A DNA stretch of 64,000 nucleotides from Bradysia coprophila. Its lineage: Eukaryota > Arthropoda > Insecta > Diptera > Sciaridae. The stretch's first letter is position 1. Each line of letters begins with the position of its first letter. The stretch lies in the NCBI RefSeq assembly GCF_014529535.1, contig NC_050738.1, forward strand, positions 14,152,062-14,216,061, given 5' to 3'. The position numbers and the translations under genes were made by a program. The notes beneath the pieces were generated by a model. The model was not told where the DNA came from. It was given only the letters and a program-made list of their open reading frames with translations, and searched no databases. Shown here piece by piece: positions 34,439 to 45,081 of the stretch.

Positions 34439-34865
34439 CAAAGGCTCTATACCAGGCAAAAGTTGACCGATTTTTAAACGTCGGATTCGTTCCTTACATC
34501 CGCCGTTTATACAATGACAACAAACGAATGAGGGTTATATGGATTTTTATTGTGCGCGAAATTTTTGAAAACGCAAATGATTTTTGTGGAAATTTTTTTT
34601 TTAATTTTTTTTTAAGGTATTTCAGGTTTAAGGTGTTTAGAGTGATATATATTTGATCACCCTAAATACCTAAAACCTGAAATACCTTTAAAAAAAATAA
34701 AAATAAAAAAAATTCCACAAAAATTATTTGCGTTTTCAAAAATTTCGCGCACAATAAAAATCCATATCACCCTCATTCATTTGTTGTCATTGTATAAACG
34801 GCGGATGTAAGGAACGAATCCAACGTTTAAAAATCGGTCAACTTTTGCCTGGTATAGAGCCTTTG
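34439..34865. mobile_element. 427-bp full-length fold-back element
   Basis: The whole element is one inverted repeat, from CAAAGGCTCTATACCAGGCA on the left to TGCCTGGTATAGAGCCTTTG on the right, centred near 34652 (GATATATATTTGATC). Mismatches are few. Both sides carry CACGTAC (34432-34438 and 34866-34872), a perfect 7-bp target duplication. There is no room for a coding region. The transcript would be a near-continuous hairpin of about 200 bp. Confidence 0.88.
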
Positions 34866-36792
34866 CACGTACGGAATTAAAGTAGCAACCAATACTCGTC
34901 ACACTCATCATAAGACAAGAATTGGTCTTTGTGGTTAAAACTCCCGGAATAGGTCTACTGAGGTGAGATCAGGTAATGTATAAAATTTTCACAAAAACCT
35001 TTCAAGACTCAGGTCAGGTGTAACACTTTTTTTGTGACCTGATCACTTTGTTCAGTTTTCAGGTAAATTCAGGTCTTGATTTAATCAGGTTCAGGTCAAA
35101 ATAGGCGTGTTAGTAGGTCAAAATAGTCACTTTTTGAGAAAACATTTTCACAGATTTTCTCAAAAATTTTTTGATGAAATATGAAAGGTGAAAAGGGTGA
35201 AAACGTTTTTCCAAAAATAGATCTAAGGGTTTTAGACAGTAGTAGATTTTCCGACTCGAATCATATTCCATCATCAGGTACAGAACGATTTTTCAAATCA
35301 AATTTTATTGCTCTAGCCTTACATCACATACTTTAATCAATGAATGTCGAATCGTCATTTGCACTTCTGCAGTTGTAGAACACACAAACATAATTTACAA
35401 ATCAATATATAATAAGAATCTTAGCAACTAGATTTCGATTGATTTGTAAATATTTACAAAATCAATTTGTTGGGACACTCAGGTCAACGATGATGGTGTA
35501 CCAATTAACAATCCAATCTTGAAGAAGCTAAGCATTTATCATATACAGCAACGATGAAAAAATGAAGTAAAAGATTTTCGTTTCAGACTTCGTACTAGCA
35601 AAAGTAACAGAACCATGATTAGATTTTGCGATTATCTGCTGTTTCTAAAAGTATAAACATTTCCATTTGAATCTTCCTCCAGCAATGCTATCTCATTCAA
35701 AAATGTCTTATAAAAACACAATTCTATACGACAATGCTATGTTATACATGTTGGATAAACCGTAAAAGAAGGTATTATGGTTAATTTCGGTTTTCATTCG
35801 AAATATTTCCAAAGCAAAAACTGTTATTGCGATGACACATTTAGAACGACTTCATGGTTCGTAACGACTTCATTTCGACCGGTGAGTTGCAAATCTAGCT
35901 TTTACCAAACATCTCGTAAAATGTAATTGACCATTTTTGTTCTCTTGCTTACAAGCTTTACTTCGAATTTATAAAAATTTAATTTAAATAGAACATTTTG
36001 CTATATAATGATGTATAAAGCACGGACCATCACACATCCATATTCACGTAGCCATTCATATGGCACTAAAAATGTATGTAACGCATTACATTATAGGATA
36101 TTTTGTTGCAAGAAACGCTTTACCATTATGTATGGCAAGTCGGTAGATCGTTTACAGGAAGATGCGGGAATTTGAAAGAAGATTAGGTTTAAATAAAGAG
36201 ACTTGAACATTCGTATTGTATTACTAGCTCTGTCATATTAACGATACTACAAAAAAATTACTTTCTGTTGCGACAAATCATGTTGTAATGGAACACATTA
36301 ATAATAAAATTGCTCAATGTTTCCGATTGCAGTTCCGTTATGTAATCTTATTGAGCCATTGACTTTGACGTCTTCATACCATTCTTCCAAAAAATTAAAA
36401 TTTCGCAAAAATACGTGATAGTCATAACGAACAAATAAATACAAATCTAGCCAAACCTTATTAATCGCTGAAAAAACGTAATATCAAAAGATTCTGCAAC
36501 CAATTTTTGAACCGCTCCAAATTTTAGAAATTATCTGCATTTTCTTCTTTCAATTGAGTTTACAATCACCATTACCAAGAAAAGGACAATATTAGAAAAC
36601 CAACAATACAATTAAAGTTGTTGAAAACCAAAAATAATGAAAGAACCACAACCGAAAATAAACGGCACATTATGTCAAACATGCAATAATATTACACCAA
36701 ACTGTAACAATATTACAGAAGTTGCAATAGTATTCGTTTGTAACGCAATAAGATAACAAACGAATATTATTGCATCACAAAAACGCGGATTC
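34866..36792. other. Intergenic or intronic, repeat-poor
   Basis: No gene recognised. A patch rich in CAGGTC/AGGTCA (34975-35130) is like the one at 3380-3520. A small inverted repeat, GCAATAGTATTCGTTTGT against ACAAACGAATATTATTGC, is at 36724-36774. If the exon link proposed for 30118-47321 is right, this all lies within one intron. Confidence 0.3.
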
Positions 36793-37092
36793 GATTTCTA
36801 AGGCTATGGAGCGATATTAAATTTTTTGACTTGCGTACTTTGAAAGAGCTCATGAAAGTTCACGAAACTAGGTTTTTGAACCCAAAAAAAATTTGGTCCA
36901 AGTCCTTAGGTTCACTCACTGAACCCTCCGAATTCCGTAATAATATTGCAAGATTACAGGGTTCAGTGAGAGAGTGCACACACCTGGACGAAACTTTTTT
37001 TGGGTTCATTGGTGTACTTTGGTGAACTTTCACGAGCTCTATCAAAGTACACAAGTCGCATAATTTTGGAATTCAATTTGGCCTTAGAAATC
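36793..37092. mobile_element. 300-bp fold-back element
   Basis: Outer arms GATTTCTAAGGCTATG and GGCCTTAGAAATC, and inner arms GAGCTCATGAAAGTTCACG, AACCCAAAAAAA and GGTTCACTCACTGAACCC with their complements on the right, make an imperfect full-length hairpin. Short open frames on both strands are products of the symmetry. No target duplication was identified. Confidence 0.65.
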
Positions 37093-38265
37093 AAAGGTGC
37101 GTGACTGTAATAATATAGTTCCGGGAAAATCTTATTACAGTAACATTACACATATTGCAATCTTATTGTATTTTTATGTTTGCAATGTTGGCACTGTAAG
37201 AAAGTTCGTTCGTTTTGTTTTTAATTTTTGCAAAATGCGAAGAGCGCCACAGTTTAAAATTGTGTGTTCTACATAATGTACTTATTTCAGAATTTGATCG
37301 GTGTAGGGCAGTGTTCAAATTTAATGTTATGGTGCGAATATGTGTACGTAACTCAAAGTAAAACATTTTTAGGCTGTCAGCTATAATATTTCTGATTATA
37401 TGAACTATCTTAGTCATTGTTGTCACACGTTTTAAATTCTTTATTTAACTCAAATTTTTATTAATTTTATAATCTTCGCAAAGAAGTATACAAAATGAAA
37501 TCTAAAATTGGAATTGAATTTAGGCTACGATAAAATTACAATCATTGCAATGTTAATTGCATTTTTATGAATTTTGTTGACATTTTTGCAAATTATTGAC
37601 TTAAAACCGATTCACAAACGTTTTTGAATTGAACTTTTTCGTCGGTTTCCACTTCGCTTCTTTAAAAAGGAAATCGTAAAGTCACCAGAGAAATTTATTT
37701 AATTCTCTTTTTTTGTAAATTCCCGCATCTTCCAGCAATACATTACAATAAAAAAGGGCGTAAAAATATATGCCTGGTGTATATTATACAGGGCCACAAT
37801 GTGGTACATACACACATTTTCTATAGGTGTTAATAGAACTGAGAGCGTTTCCGTAGTTCCCTTAGCAATTCGATAATTTGTGATGTTTTATTCACATATG
37901 AGCATAAGGTAAACCATTGTTATACATAATGTTTATGAACAATGTGAATAAATAAGTAAATTGGAAGTATGTTCCTACACGATTTACGATGTGGTTGTAA
38001 TGTTCTATTCACTTAATTTAGACGAAATTTAGTTGTTTCTGTTTGTGCCGAAATTTCTTACGAAAATTTTATAACCAATCAATCTATCAAAGTTACGAGC
38101 GTTGAAGAGATTGCCAACAGTAAATCAACTTCAAGGTATTCACTTCAACATGAAAGTATATTTTTAGAAACGGCTAGACTGCTGTTTATCGACTATAGAG
38201 GTAAAAAAATAAACGCCCAGTCTTCGGCTAAAGGTTCTTTTTATATAGGAAAACATAAAACCCTC
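37093..38265. other. Non-coding flank of the BEL insertion
   Basis: AT-rich, no domain-bearing frame or RNA gene seen. It ends with CCCTC (38261-38265), the left copy of the BEL target duplication. Confidence 0.35.
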
Positions 38266-38493
38266 TGTTAAGAATAGTTACATCTAGACACTCTACGATG
38301 TAATTCACTCTAAAGTTGTATAGAAATTATATTAAAGAAAGAAGGCCAATTGAATGAAATGTGATCGCAGAAACCAGGATTTGGCCCTTAAATACAGAAG
38401 AAAGTGTACAAAACAGCGCATTCAATAAAAGTAATTTGTACGGGACACAAGTCCCAAAGTAAGATCTTTTATTTCAAGTAGAAATTCGGAACA
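38266..38493 (+). repeat. BEL 5' LTR
   Basis: TGTTAAGAATAGTTACATCT to AAATTCGGAACA, 228 bp. It contains AATAAA at 38424-38429 followed by a GT-containing stretch, the usual poly(A) arrangement of the R region. No TATA box is clear. Confidence 0.95.
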
Positions 38494-38494
38494 A

Positions 38495-38512
38495 GTGGCG
38501 CAGCCTGAAAAA
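38495..38512 (+). other. Primer binding site position
   Basis: TGGCGCAGCCTGAAAA begins two bases after the LTR end. The TGG start is that expected for pairing to the CCA end of a tRNA. The tRNA species could not be named by eye. Confidence 0.55.
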
Positions 38513-38559
38513 GCAACGGTTTAATCAGTTCAAACGAAGTGTTCGAGTAAAAAATTTAA

Positions 38560-39330
38560 GTTGATTGGAAGTGGTTGACTGGCACTGCGTGTTGGAGTGC
38601 GAAACTCTCCAGTCTGCCATTTCTAATTCGCTTTTATTGATCGGCACAAACAAATTGGCTTGGCAATCATTGGCAACAATACAACAGTGGCTTGTTTGGT
38701 GGCCTGGCATTTTTCGATCGTTGGCAATAACAAAGAAATTCCGTTCGCTGGTGGGCGTGTGGTGTGGAATTTATTGGTTGGATTGTTACAGTTCAACCGT
38801 TGGTCAGTTTCTACAGTCTAATAAAATCGCTGTTGGACGTTACAAGTAATTCCGTTCATTGGTTGGATTGGTACAGTTCAATCGTTGGTCAGTAGTTCAA
38901 ATCTACTGTCCAATAATTCGGCGAAAAATTCATTGGGGTCGTTGGACGTTAACGTTAATTTCGTTCGTCGGTTGGCTGGGCAATCATTGTCCATTCAAAA
39001 ACAAATCAGATCATTAGTCGGATTGGTACAGTTCAATCGTCACAAGTAATTCCGTTTGTTGATCGGCACAAACGAATTGGCTTGGCAATCAAGGGCTTGT
39101 TTGGTGGCCTGACATTTTTCGTTCGTTGACAATAACCGCTGGTTGGCGTGTGGTGTGGAATTCATTGGTTGGATTGGTACAGTCCAACTGTTGGTCAGTT
39201 TCTACAGTCAAATAAAATCTACGATTGAATTGGTACAGTTCAATCGTTGTCATTTCGTTTGTTGGTTGGGTTGGCAATCACTGTCCATCACGATTCCAAT
39301 CATTGGTTGGTCGTACAAGCCTTTATTTGG
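38560..39330 (+). repeat. Repetitive leader of the BEL element
   Basis: The untranslated leader is built of irregular repeats of TTGGATTGGTACAGTTCAA, CGTTGGTCAGTTTCTACAGT and CGGCACAAACAAATTGGCTT, each seen two to five times. Spacing is uneven, so it is a mosaic rather than one clean tandem array. Confidence 0.75.
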
Positions 39331-39331
39331 T

Positions 39332-39706
39332 ATGCCAAAACAAAGAATATCTCATTTCGTTACAAAGAACATTCAAGTCACGAAGTATAATTCAACAACG
39401 GTAACGGATGAGATTAGTTCTGCACCAGACCATCATACATCAAGTTCATTGCCACAAAAGTTGAACAAGTCATCAGCAACCGGAAGTAAAAGAGACGCAT
39501 CATTGTACAAACAAGAATCGGCGTACGCAGAAAGGCCAATAGCGAAACGATCAGCAATAATTGAGGCCGAAATATTCAAAGAAGCAAAAAGATTCAGAAA
39601 AGTGGGAAAGAAAAATGGCGCAGTTACGGAATCAGCGAGGTTCGATTCGCCGTTCATTTACGAGAACATACAACGAATTGAAAGAGGAGATGGAAAAAGA
39701 CGATAA
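39332..39706 (+). CDS. Small ORF upstream of and overlapping BEL gag
   Basis: An ATG-started frame of 124 codons (MPKQRISHFVTKNIQ ... RIERGDGKRR) overlaps the start of gag-pol by 92 nt in another frame. It is polar, basic and Ser-rich, with patches such as GSKRDASLYK. It has no recognised domain. It could be an accessory product, part of gag reached by frameshift, or chance. BEL elements usually have a single long frame. Confidence 0.35.
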   Translation: MPKQRISHFVTKNIQVTKYNSTTVTDEISSAPDHHTSSSLPQKLNKSSATGSKRDASLYKQESAYAERPIAKRSAIIEAEIFKEAKRFRKVGKKNGAVTESARFDSPFIYENIQRIERGDGKRR

Positions 39707-42700
39707 TAAAGCGGCAATTAAAATTTTGTGGAAACGACTGGAAGATCGTTTTGAACAGCTGAATAAAATCGATGAAGAAATTCTTCAGGACTTACGAGAT
39801 CATGAAGTGTCGCAAGAAGAAATGGACGAGGAGTATGATGCAATTCAAGAATATCGGGATAAGTGGAACGATTTGAATCCGGTAGATATTCCAGCAATGT
39901 TGCAAGACGATAGGCAATCACCCAGCTCGCGCACTCATCGGTCAACATCCAGCTCTCGTACTACTCAGTCAAAGTATAAATTACCAAAACTCAAATTAGT
40001 CGAGTTCAGTGGCAGTCCAAAAGAATGGTTGAATTTTTGGAGCCAGTTCAAGAGTATTCATGAGGATGAGAATATATCGGAAGAAATCAAATTTCAATAC
40101 TTGATTCAGTCGACAGTAAGCGAATCAGTAGCTCGTCGAGTGGTTTGTAGTTTTCCTCCAACGTCGGAAAACTATGCCAAGGCAATCGAGCATTTAAAAT
40201 CTCGATTTGGAAAAGAAAAGGTCCTGATCGAATTCTATGTTCGAGAATTGTTAAAATTGGTCTTAAAAAACAAGGATGGACAACAGAAATCATCATTGGC
40301 ATCACTTTACGATCAATTAGAGACTCAGTTACGAGCTCTCGAATCCTTGGGGGTGACATCGGACAAATATGCATCCATGCTGTATCCTTTGGTCGAATCG
40401 GCAATATCGGAAGAAGTATTGGTCACTTGGGAGAGAATCAGAAATCAAAGAGAATTAAACGTCGCAGGGGACGACGATCAGTTAAAGGAATTAATAAAAT
40501 TTCTCCGAAGTGAAGTGGAAAGCAATATCCGCATAACAATGGCAAAAGAGGGAGTAACTGAAGAAGAAGAATTTTATGAACCAGCCAAAAAACAAAGAAA
40601 ACTGATCTTCGACGCGGTAACTACTACAGACCTATTCACCAAGTCTTCATCAAAATGTATCTTTTGTGGAAAATTCCATCAAAGTCATGTGTGTAGCAAT
40701 GCTGCAAAATTAACAGTAAAAGAACGATTTGCAAAGGCTCGTGAGGCATCCCAGTGCTATAAGTGCTTGAATGGTAGTCATCTGGCTAGGAACTGTAAGA
40801 CGTTTGTAAAATGCGTTTTGTGTAATGGAAATCATTACAAGATTTTATGTACAAGAGAAGAGAAAAAACCTTTTCGTGAAATAAACGTTTGTTCATCTTA
40901 TACCGACGAAGTCATTATGCAGACACTTGTAGTTAAAATAAACGGACCACAAAAACAACAGGCAGTCCGAGCAATGTTAGACGGTGGATCAGGTCGATCG
41001 TATATTTCAAGTCCAGCAGTAAAAAATTTTGGTCTACAATCTGTCGGTACGATAGGGTTAGCACACTCTCTGTTCGGTGGACACACGACAAAACTCCAAA
41101 ATCACTCTGTTTACGAGGTAAATATATCCAGTATGAACGATTCTTTCCGAAAAAATTGTCAACTAGTAGAAGTTGACAAAATCTGTGGAACGATTTACCC
41201 TACTCCAAGAGGTCCATGGTTGAGTGAATTACAAGAACGAGGTATTCAGATATCGGATGAATTGGTTGAACAATGCCCAATCAACGTATTATTCGGAGCC
41301 AACATTGCCAGCAAATTGTACACAGGAAAAGTGGTTGAAACAGTAAGTGGACCAGTAGCATTTCAAACGAAGTTCGGGTGGACCCTGACTGGTATAACCA
41401 CCGATGAAATTAAAATGACTTCAGAAGACACAGTTTTGTTAGTGCACGCAATGTTTGTCAGTGAAGCGAGTATTCACGATCTATGGAATCTGGACATCAT
41501 CGGCATTCATGACCCTGTGGAAGAAAAGAGCAAAGAAGAACTAGCAAGATCGGCGATTATTCACTTTAATAAACAAACGAAAAGATTACAAGACGGTCGA
41601 TATGAGGTAGCGTTACCTTGGATTGAAGGACATCAAAAGGTATCAGTAAACAGGGAAGTAGCAGAAAAGCGACTTTATTCGTCATTATCTAAATTGGAAA
41701 GTCTGGGAAAACTAGAACAGTACCAAACGGTGTTTGATCAATGGCGATCGTTGGGTATTATTGAAGAGGTAATGGAGAAAGATGCACGAAATATGGACGT
41801 TAGTTATCTACCACATCATCCAGTATTAAATGAAAAGAGTTTAACAACTCCAATACGACCAGTGTTTGACGCTTCAGCAAAGTCAAAGGGATCACCGTCA
41901 TTAAATGATTGTCTCGAAAAAGGGCAAAATCTATTAATGGAAATACCGGCGTTGCTCATAATGTTTCGAATGAAGTTATACGCAGCAATATCAGACATAG
42001 CTAAGGCATTCTTACAAATTAGTGTAACACCGAACGATAGAGATTATCTGCGATTTTTGTGGATTAAAGATGGAAAGATAACAGTCTTAAGACATTGTCG
42101 AGTAGTATTTGGAATATCGGCAAGTCCTTTCCTCTTAGCGGCTACGTTAAATCATCATCTGGACAATGTGAAGGATGAATTTCAAGAAACAGCAAGCTTG
42201 TTAAAAAGGTCACTGTATGTCGACAATTGTGTCATGTCTGTTGATACGAAAGAAGAACGAGACAAATTTATCAAGGAATCAACAAGAATTTGTGCAGAAG
42301 CAAAGTTCGACTTAAGAGGTTGGGTATGGAATGAAGGTGAGGTGTATGCTGGGGATGTTCCCGGAGTCGGCTCCACCGAGTGCGGATTGGGAACAGGCAG
42401 CAGAACCTCTCAAGAAGCTTTCACTTCTGTACTTGGCCTCTTATGGAACAAGTCTGATGACACCTTATCGTTGGACATGCGAAAAATAGCACATTTTGGA
42501 AACAATCTTGTGACAAAGAGAACTATTTTAGCAGCTACGCACCAAGTTTTTGATCCAATAGGATTTACGACGCCAGTTATACTAATACCGAAAATGTTAT
42601 TACAAGAAGTATGCAAAAAGAAATTTAAATGGGATGTGGAGGTTCCTGATGACATAAAACGAAGATTTTTGTTCTGGCGCAACAACTTGAACAATTTGTC

Positions 42701-45056
42701 ATCACTAAAAATCCCAAGATGGATGGGTAGCATGGATGGAAGTAAGAAATCACTTCACATATTCACTGATGCAAGCAAGAGGGCATACGCAGCAGTCGCC
42801 TTTCTGAGATGTGAGTTAGAAGGTGAAATAAAGATACAACTGTTATTGGCAAAATCAAGGGTCACGACAATAAAACCAATAACAACACCAAGGTTGGAGT
42901 TAGTAGCCTGTGAATGTGGAGCAAAAATAGCAAACTACCTTCAAAACATTATGGGAACAACAGAGATAAAGCTATATCTTTGGTCAGACTCGGATAACGC
43001 ACTTAGTTGGATAAAGAGAAAGGAAAATTGGCAAGTTTTCGTCTTTAACCGCGTAAAAACCATAAAACAGTTTACCGATGCCAATGACTGGAGACACATT
43101 CCTGGACATTTAAATCCGGCTGACCTTCCATCAAGGGGATGTACAAGTAGGCAACTAGTGGAAAATAGATGGTGGGAGGGTCCAGATTGGTTGAAAAGAG
43201 AAGAAGAATTTTGGCCGAAATCTGTAATTAATTGTGATGAAAAAGTGGTTATGTCTGAAAAGAAGAAGATTGTTGTGTCACATTTAACGCAAGAGCTCGA
43301 ATCCGTACGATATTTTCGTAAGTTCAGCAATTTGAGGAAGACTATTCGAATGATTGCTTGGATGAGGCGATGGATAGCGTACAAACGGAATCAACCACGT
43401 CTTGGGGACTTATCGATGTTGGAAGAAAACGAAGCAGAAACATGTCTTTGGCGAATGGTACAGAAAGATGCTTTTATGGAATCAGACAAAGTGCTAACTC
43501 AACTAAACGCGAAAAAGGATCAATCGGGCATATGGCGAGTAGAAACAAAGTTGTTATTTAGAAAAGACACAGAAGGCTTCCGACGTCCAATATTGTTGCC
43601 AAAAGATCATCCTGCAGTAGAACGACTAGTTCAAAAAGAACATCTCGACATGAGACATTGTGGTACACAAATACTAAGAAGTACTCTTCGGGAAAACTTT
43701 TGGATTATTAATGCACGAGTAATCACTAGACGAGTAATACACCAGTGTAAAAGGTGTATTCGGTACACTGCAAAGAAGATGACAGCTCCAGAACCATCAT
43801 TACCAGAAAACAGAGTGAGAGAGGCAGTACCATTTGAAGTGACGGGTGTAGACCTTGGAGGACCATTAACATTGGTCAATGGCAAAAAAGCTTGGTTCGT
43901 TGTGTTTACGTGTGCCGTTTATCGGGCTATACATTTGGAACTAATAACGTCATTGTCAACAATCGGGTTCATCCAAGCGTTACGACGATTCATAGCACGG
44001 AGAGGCAGACCGGAAGTCATTTACACGGACAATGGTACAAATTTCACGGGTACAGAGAGCTTAATGGATAAATTGGACTGGGAAGAAATCGCTACCCAAT
44101 CAGAAGCTAGAAGAATCCGATGGATTTTCAATCCACCAAGTGCACCATGGTGGGGAGGATGGTGGGAGAAAATTGTTGGCATGGTAAAACAACTTGTGAG
44201 GAAAAGCTTAGACAGAGCATTATTGGATTACGAAGAGATGTCAACGGCCTTATGTGATTTCGAGCAGCTAATCAATTTGCGACCTTTAACATATTTATCC
44301 GAAGACCCCAAAGAACTTATTCCGATTACACCAATGATGTTCCTCAATGAAGCAAAGAGTTGTGATGTCATCGATCTAGATAAAATAGAATCGAGTTCAT
44401 TCGGCGAAAAATTCAAACAGCGTCAAGTAATTAGAGAAGAACTACGTGAAAGATTTAGAAAAGAATATTTAAGTCTTCTGGTGCACAGGAACATTCGGTT
44501 AAGTGAATACAAAGAAATAAAAACGGGAGACGTTGTGATTGTAGAAGAGGAAAACAAAAAACGAGTACATTGGCCTGTTGCGCGAGTCATTGAAACCTTT
44601 CCCGGTCAAGACAAATTAATTCGAAGTGTAAAAATTAGGCTGATAAGAAATGGTAAAATTGTGGAAATTGATCGGCCAATTCAACGGTTATATATGTTGG
44701 AGTCGTCTACTGACAATGTCAAAGATTTGGTGGAAGATGACGGACAAATCAAGAAACCAATGACAAAGCATATGGAAGGTAACGAACCATCGTCATCAGA
44801 AGGTAACGAACCATCGTCATTGTCAGGAGGAAACGAACCATCGTCATTGGCAGAAGGTAACGAACCATCATCATTGGCAGAAGGTAACGAACCATCGTCA
44901 TCAGAGACAAAGAAACAATTAACGTTGGGAAACAGTGAACCATCATCATCATCATTAGAACTTAGACAAAGTAATAAGACTGACATGAAGGTACAAGAAG
45001 TTAAGGTGACACGAAGTGGCCGGATAGTGAACAAACCGAATAGATTTGGATGTTAA
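39615..45056 (+). CDS. BEL/Pao gag-pol polyprotein
   Basis: 1813 aa from the ATG at 39615; the open frame extends a further 54 nt upstream but only with a non-ATG start. A DUF1759-type gag region (about 125-285, KLVEFSGSPKEWLNFWSQF) is followed by three zinc knuckles (CIFCGKFHQSHVC, CYKCLNGSHLARNC, CVLCNGNHYKILC; about 350-415). An A17-type aspartic protease has AMLDGGSGRSYIS near 455. Reverse transcriptase shows SDIAKAFLQI and LYVDNC near 867, a YVDN variant of YVDD. RNase H has IFTDASKRAYAAV near 1050. Integrase has an HHCC finger (about 1340-1385) and core residues in GVDLGG, YTDNGTNF and PWWGGWWEKIVG. A DUF5641-like segment (TGDVVIVEEENKKRVHWPV) precedes a C-terminal tail with five EGNEPSS-type repeats (about 1721-1765). 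No frameshift or stop was found. Confidence 0.95.
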   Translation: MAQLRNQRGSIRRSFTRTYNELKEEMEKDDNKAAIKILWKRLEDRFEQLNKIDEEILQDLRDHEVSQEEMDEEYDAIQEYRDKWNDLNPVDIPAMLQDDRQSPSSRTHRSTSSSRTTQSKYKLPKLKLVEFSGSPKEWLNFWSQFKSIHEDENISEEIKFQYLIQSTVSESVARRVVCSFPPTSENYAKAIEHLKSRFGKEKVLIEFYVRELLKLVLKNKDGQQKSSLASLYDQLETQLRALESLGVTSDKYASMLYPLVESAISEEVLVTWERIRNQRELNVAGDDDQLKELIKFLRSEVESNIRITMAKEGVTEEEEFYEPAKKQRKLIFDAVTTTDLFTKSSSKCIFCGKFHQSHVCSNAAKLTVKERFAKAREASQCYKCLNGSHLARNCKTFVKCVLCNGNHYKILCTREEKKPFREINVCSSYTDEVIMQTLVVKINGPQKQQAVRAMLDGGSGRSYISSPAVKNFGLQSVGTIGLAHSLFGGHTTKLQNHSVYEVNISSMNDSFRKNCQLVEVDKICGTIYPTPRGPWLSELQERGIQISDELVEQCPINVLFGANIASKLYTGKVVETVSGPVAFQTKFGWTLTGITTDEIKMTSEDTVLLVHAMFVSEASIHDLWNLDIIGIHDPVEEKSKEELARSAIIHFNKQTKRLQDGRYEVALPWIEGHQKVSVNREVAEKRLYSSLSKLESLGKLEQYQTVFDQWRSLGIIEEVMEKDARNMDVSYLPHHPVLNEKSLTTPIRPVFDASAKSKGSPSLNDCLEKGQNLLMEIPALLIMFRMKLYAAISDIAKAFLQISVTPNDRDYLRFLWIKDGKITVLRHCRVVFGISASPFLLAATLNHHLDNVKDEFQETASLLKRSLYVDNCVMSVDTKEERDKFIKESTRICAEAKFDLRGWVWNEGEVYAGDVPGVGSTECGLGTGSRTSQEAFTSVLGLLWNKSDDTLSLDMRKIAHFGNNLVTKRTILAATHQVFDPIGFTTPVILIPKMLLQEVCKKKFKWDVEVPDDIKRRFLFWRNNLNNLSSLKIPRWMGSMDGSKKSLHIFTDASKRAYAAVAFLRCELEGEIKIQLLLAKSRVTTIKPITTPRLELVACECGAKIANYLQNIMGTTEIKLYLWSDSDNALSWIKRKENWQVFVFNRVKTIKQFTDANDWRHIPGHLNPADLPSRGCTSRQLVENRWWEGPDWLKREEEFWPKSVINCDEKVVMSEKKKIVVSHLTQELESVRYFRKFSNLRKTIRMIAWMRRWIAYKRNQPRLGDLSMLEENEAETCLWRMVQKDAFMESDKVLTQLNAKKDQSGIWRVETKLLFRKDTEGFRRPILLPKDHPAVERLVQKEHLDMRHCGTQILRSTLRENFWIINARVITRRVIHQCKRCIRYTAKKMTAPEPSLPENRVREAVPFEVTGVDLGGPLTLVNGKKAWFVVFTCAVYRAIHLELITSLSTIGFIQALRRFIARRGRPEVIYTDNGTNFTGTESLMDKLDWEEIATQSEARRIRWIFNPPSAPWWGGWWEKIVGMVKQLVRKSLDRALLDYEEMSTALCDFEQLINLRPLTYLSEDPKELIPITPMMFLNEAKSCDVIDLDKIESSSFGEKFKQRQVIREELRERFRKEYLSLLVHRNIRLSEYKEIKTGDVVIVEEENKKRVHWPVARVIETFPGQDKLIRSVKIRLIRNGKIVEIDRPIQRLYMLESSTDNVKDLVEDDGQIKKPMTKHMEGNEPSSSEGNEPSSLSGGNEPSSLAEGNEPSSLAEGNEPSSSETKKQLTLGNSEPSSSSLELRQSNKTDMKVQEVKVTRSGRIVNKPNRFGC

Positions 45057-45069
45057 TAATGGGATTATT

Positions 45070-45081
45070 AAGGTGGGAGGA
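45070..45081 (+). other. Polypurine tract of the BEL element
   Basis: AAGGTGGGAGGA is all purine except one T and abuts the 3' LTR, the place where plus-strand DNA synthesis starts in LTR retrotransposons. Confidence 0.75.

Noticed and set aside
42215..42226. YVDN in BEL reverse transcriptase taken as a dead catalytic site
   Set aside because: The second Asp of YVDD is replaced by Asn, but YVDN is, as I recall, found in many BEL/Pao elements, and the rest of the polyprotein is intact.
44681..45034. Antisense frame rich in Asp-Asp-Gly-Ser over the BEL C-terminus
   Set aside because: It is the mirror of the EGNEPSS repeats on the opposite strand.
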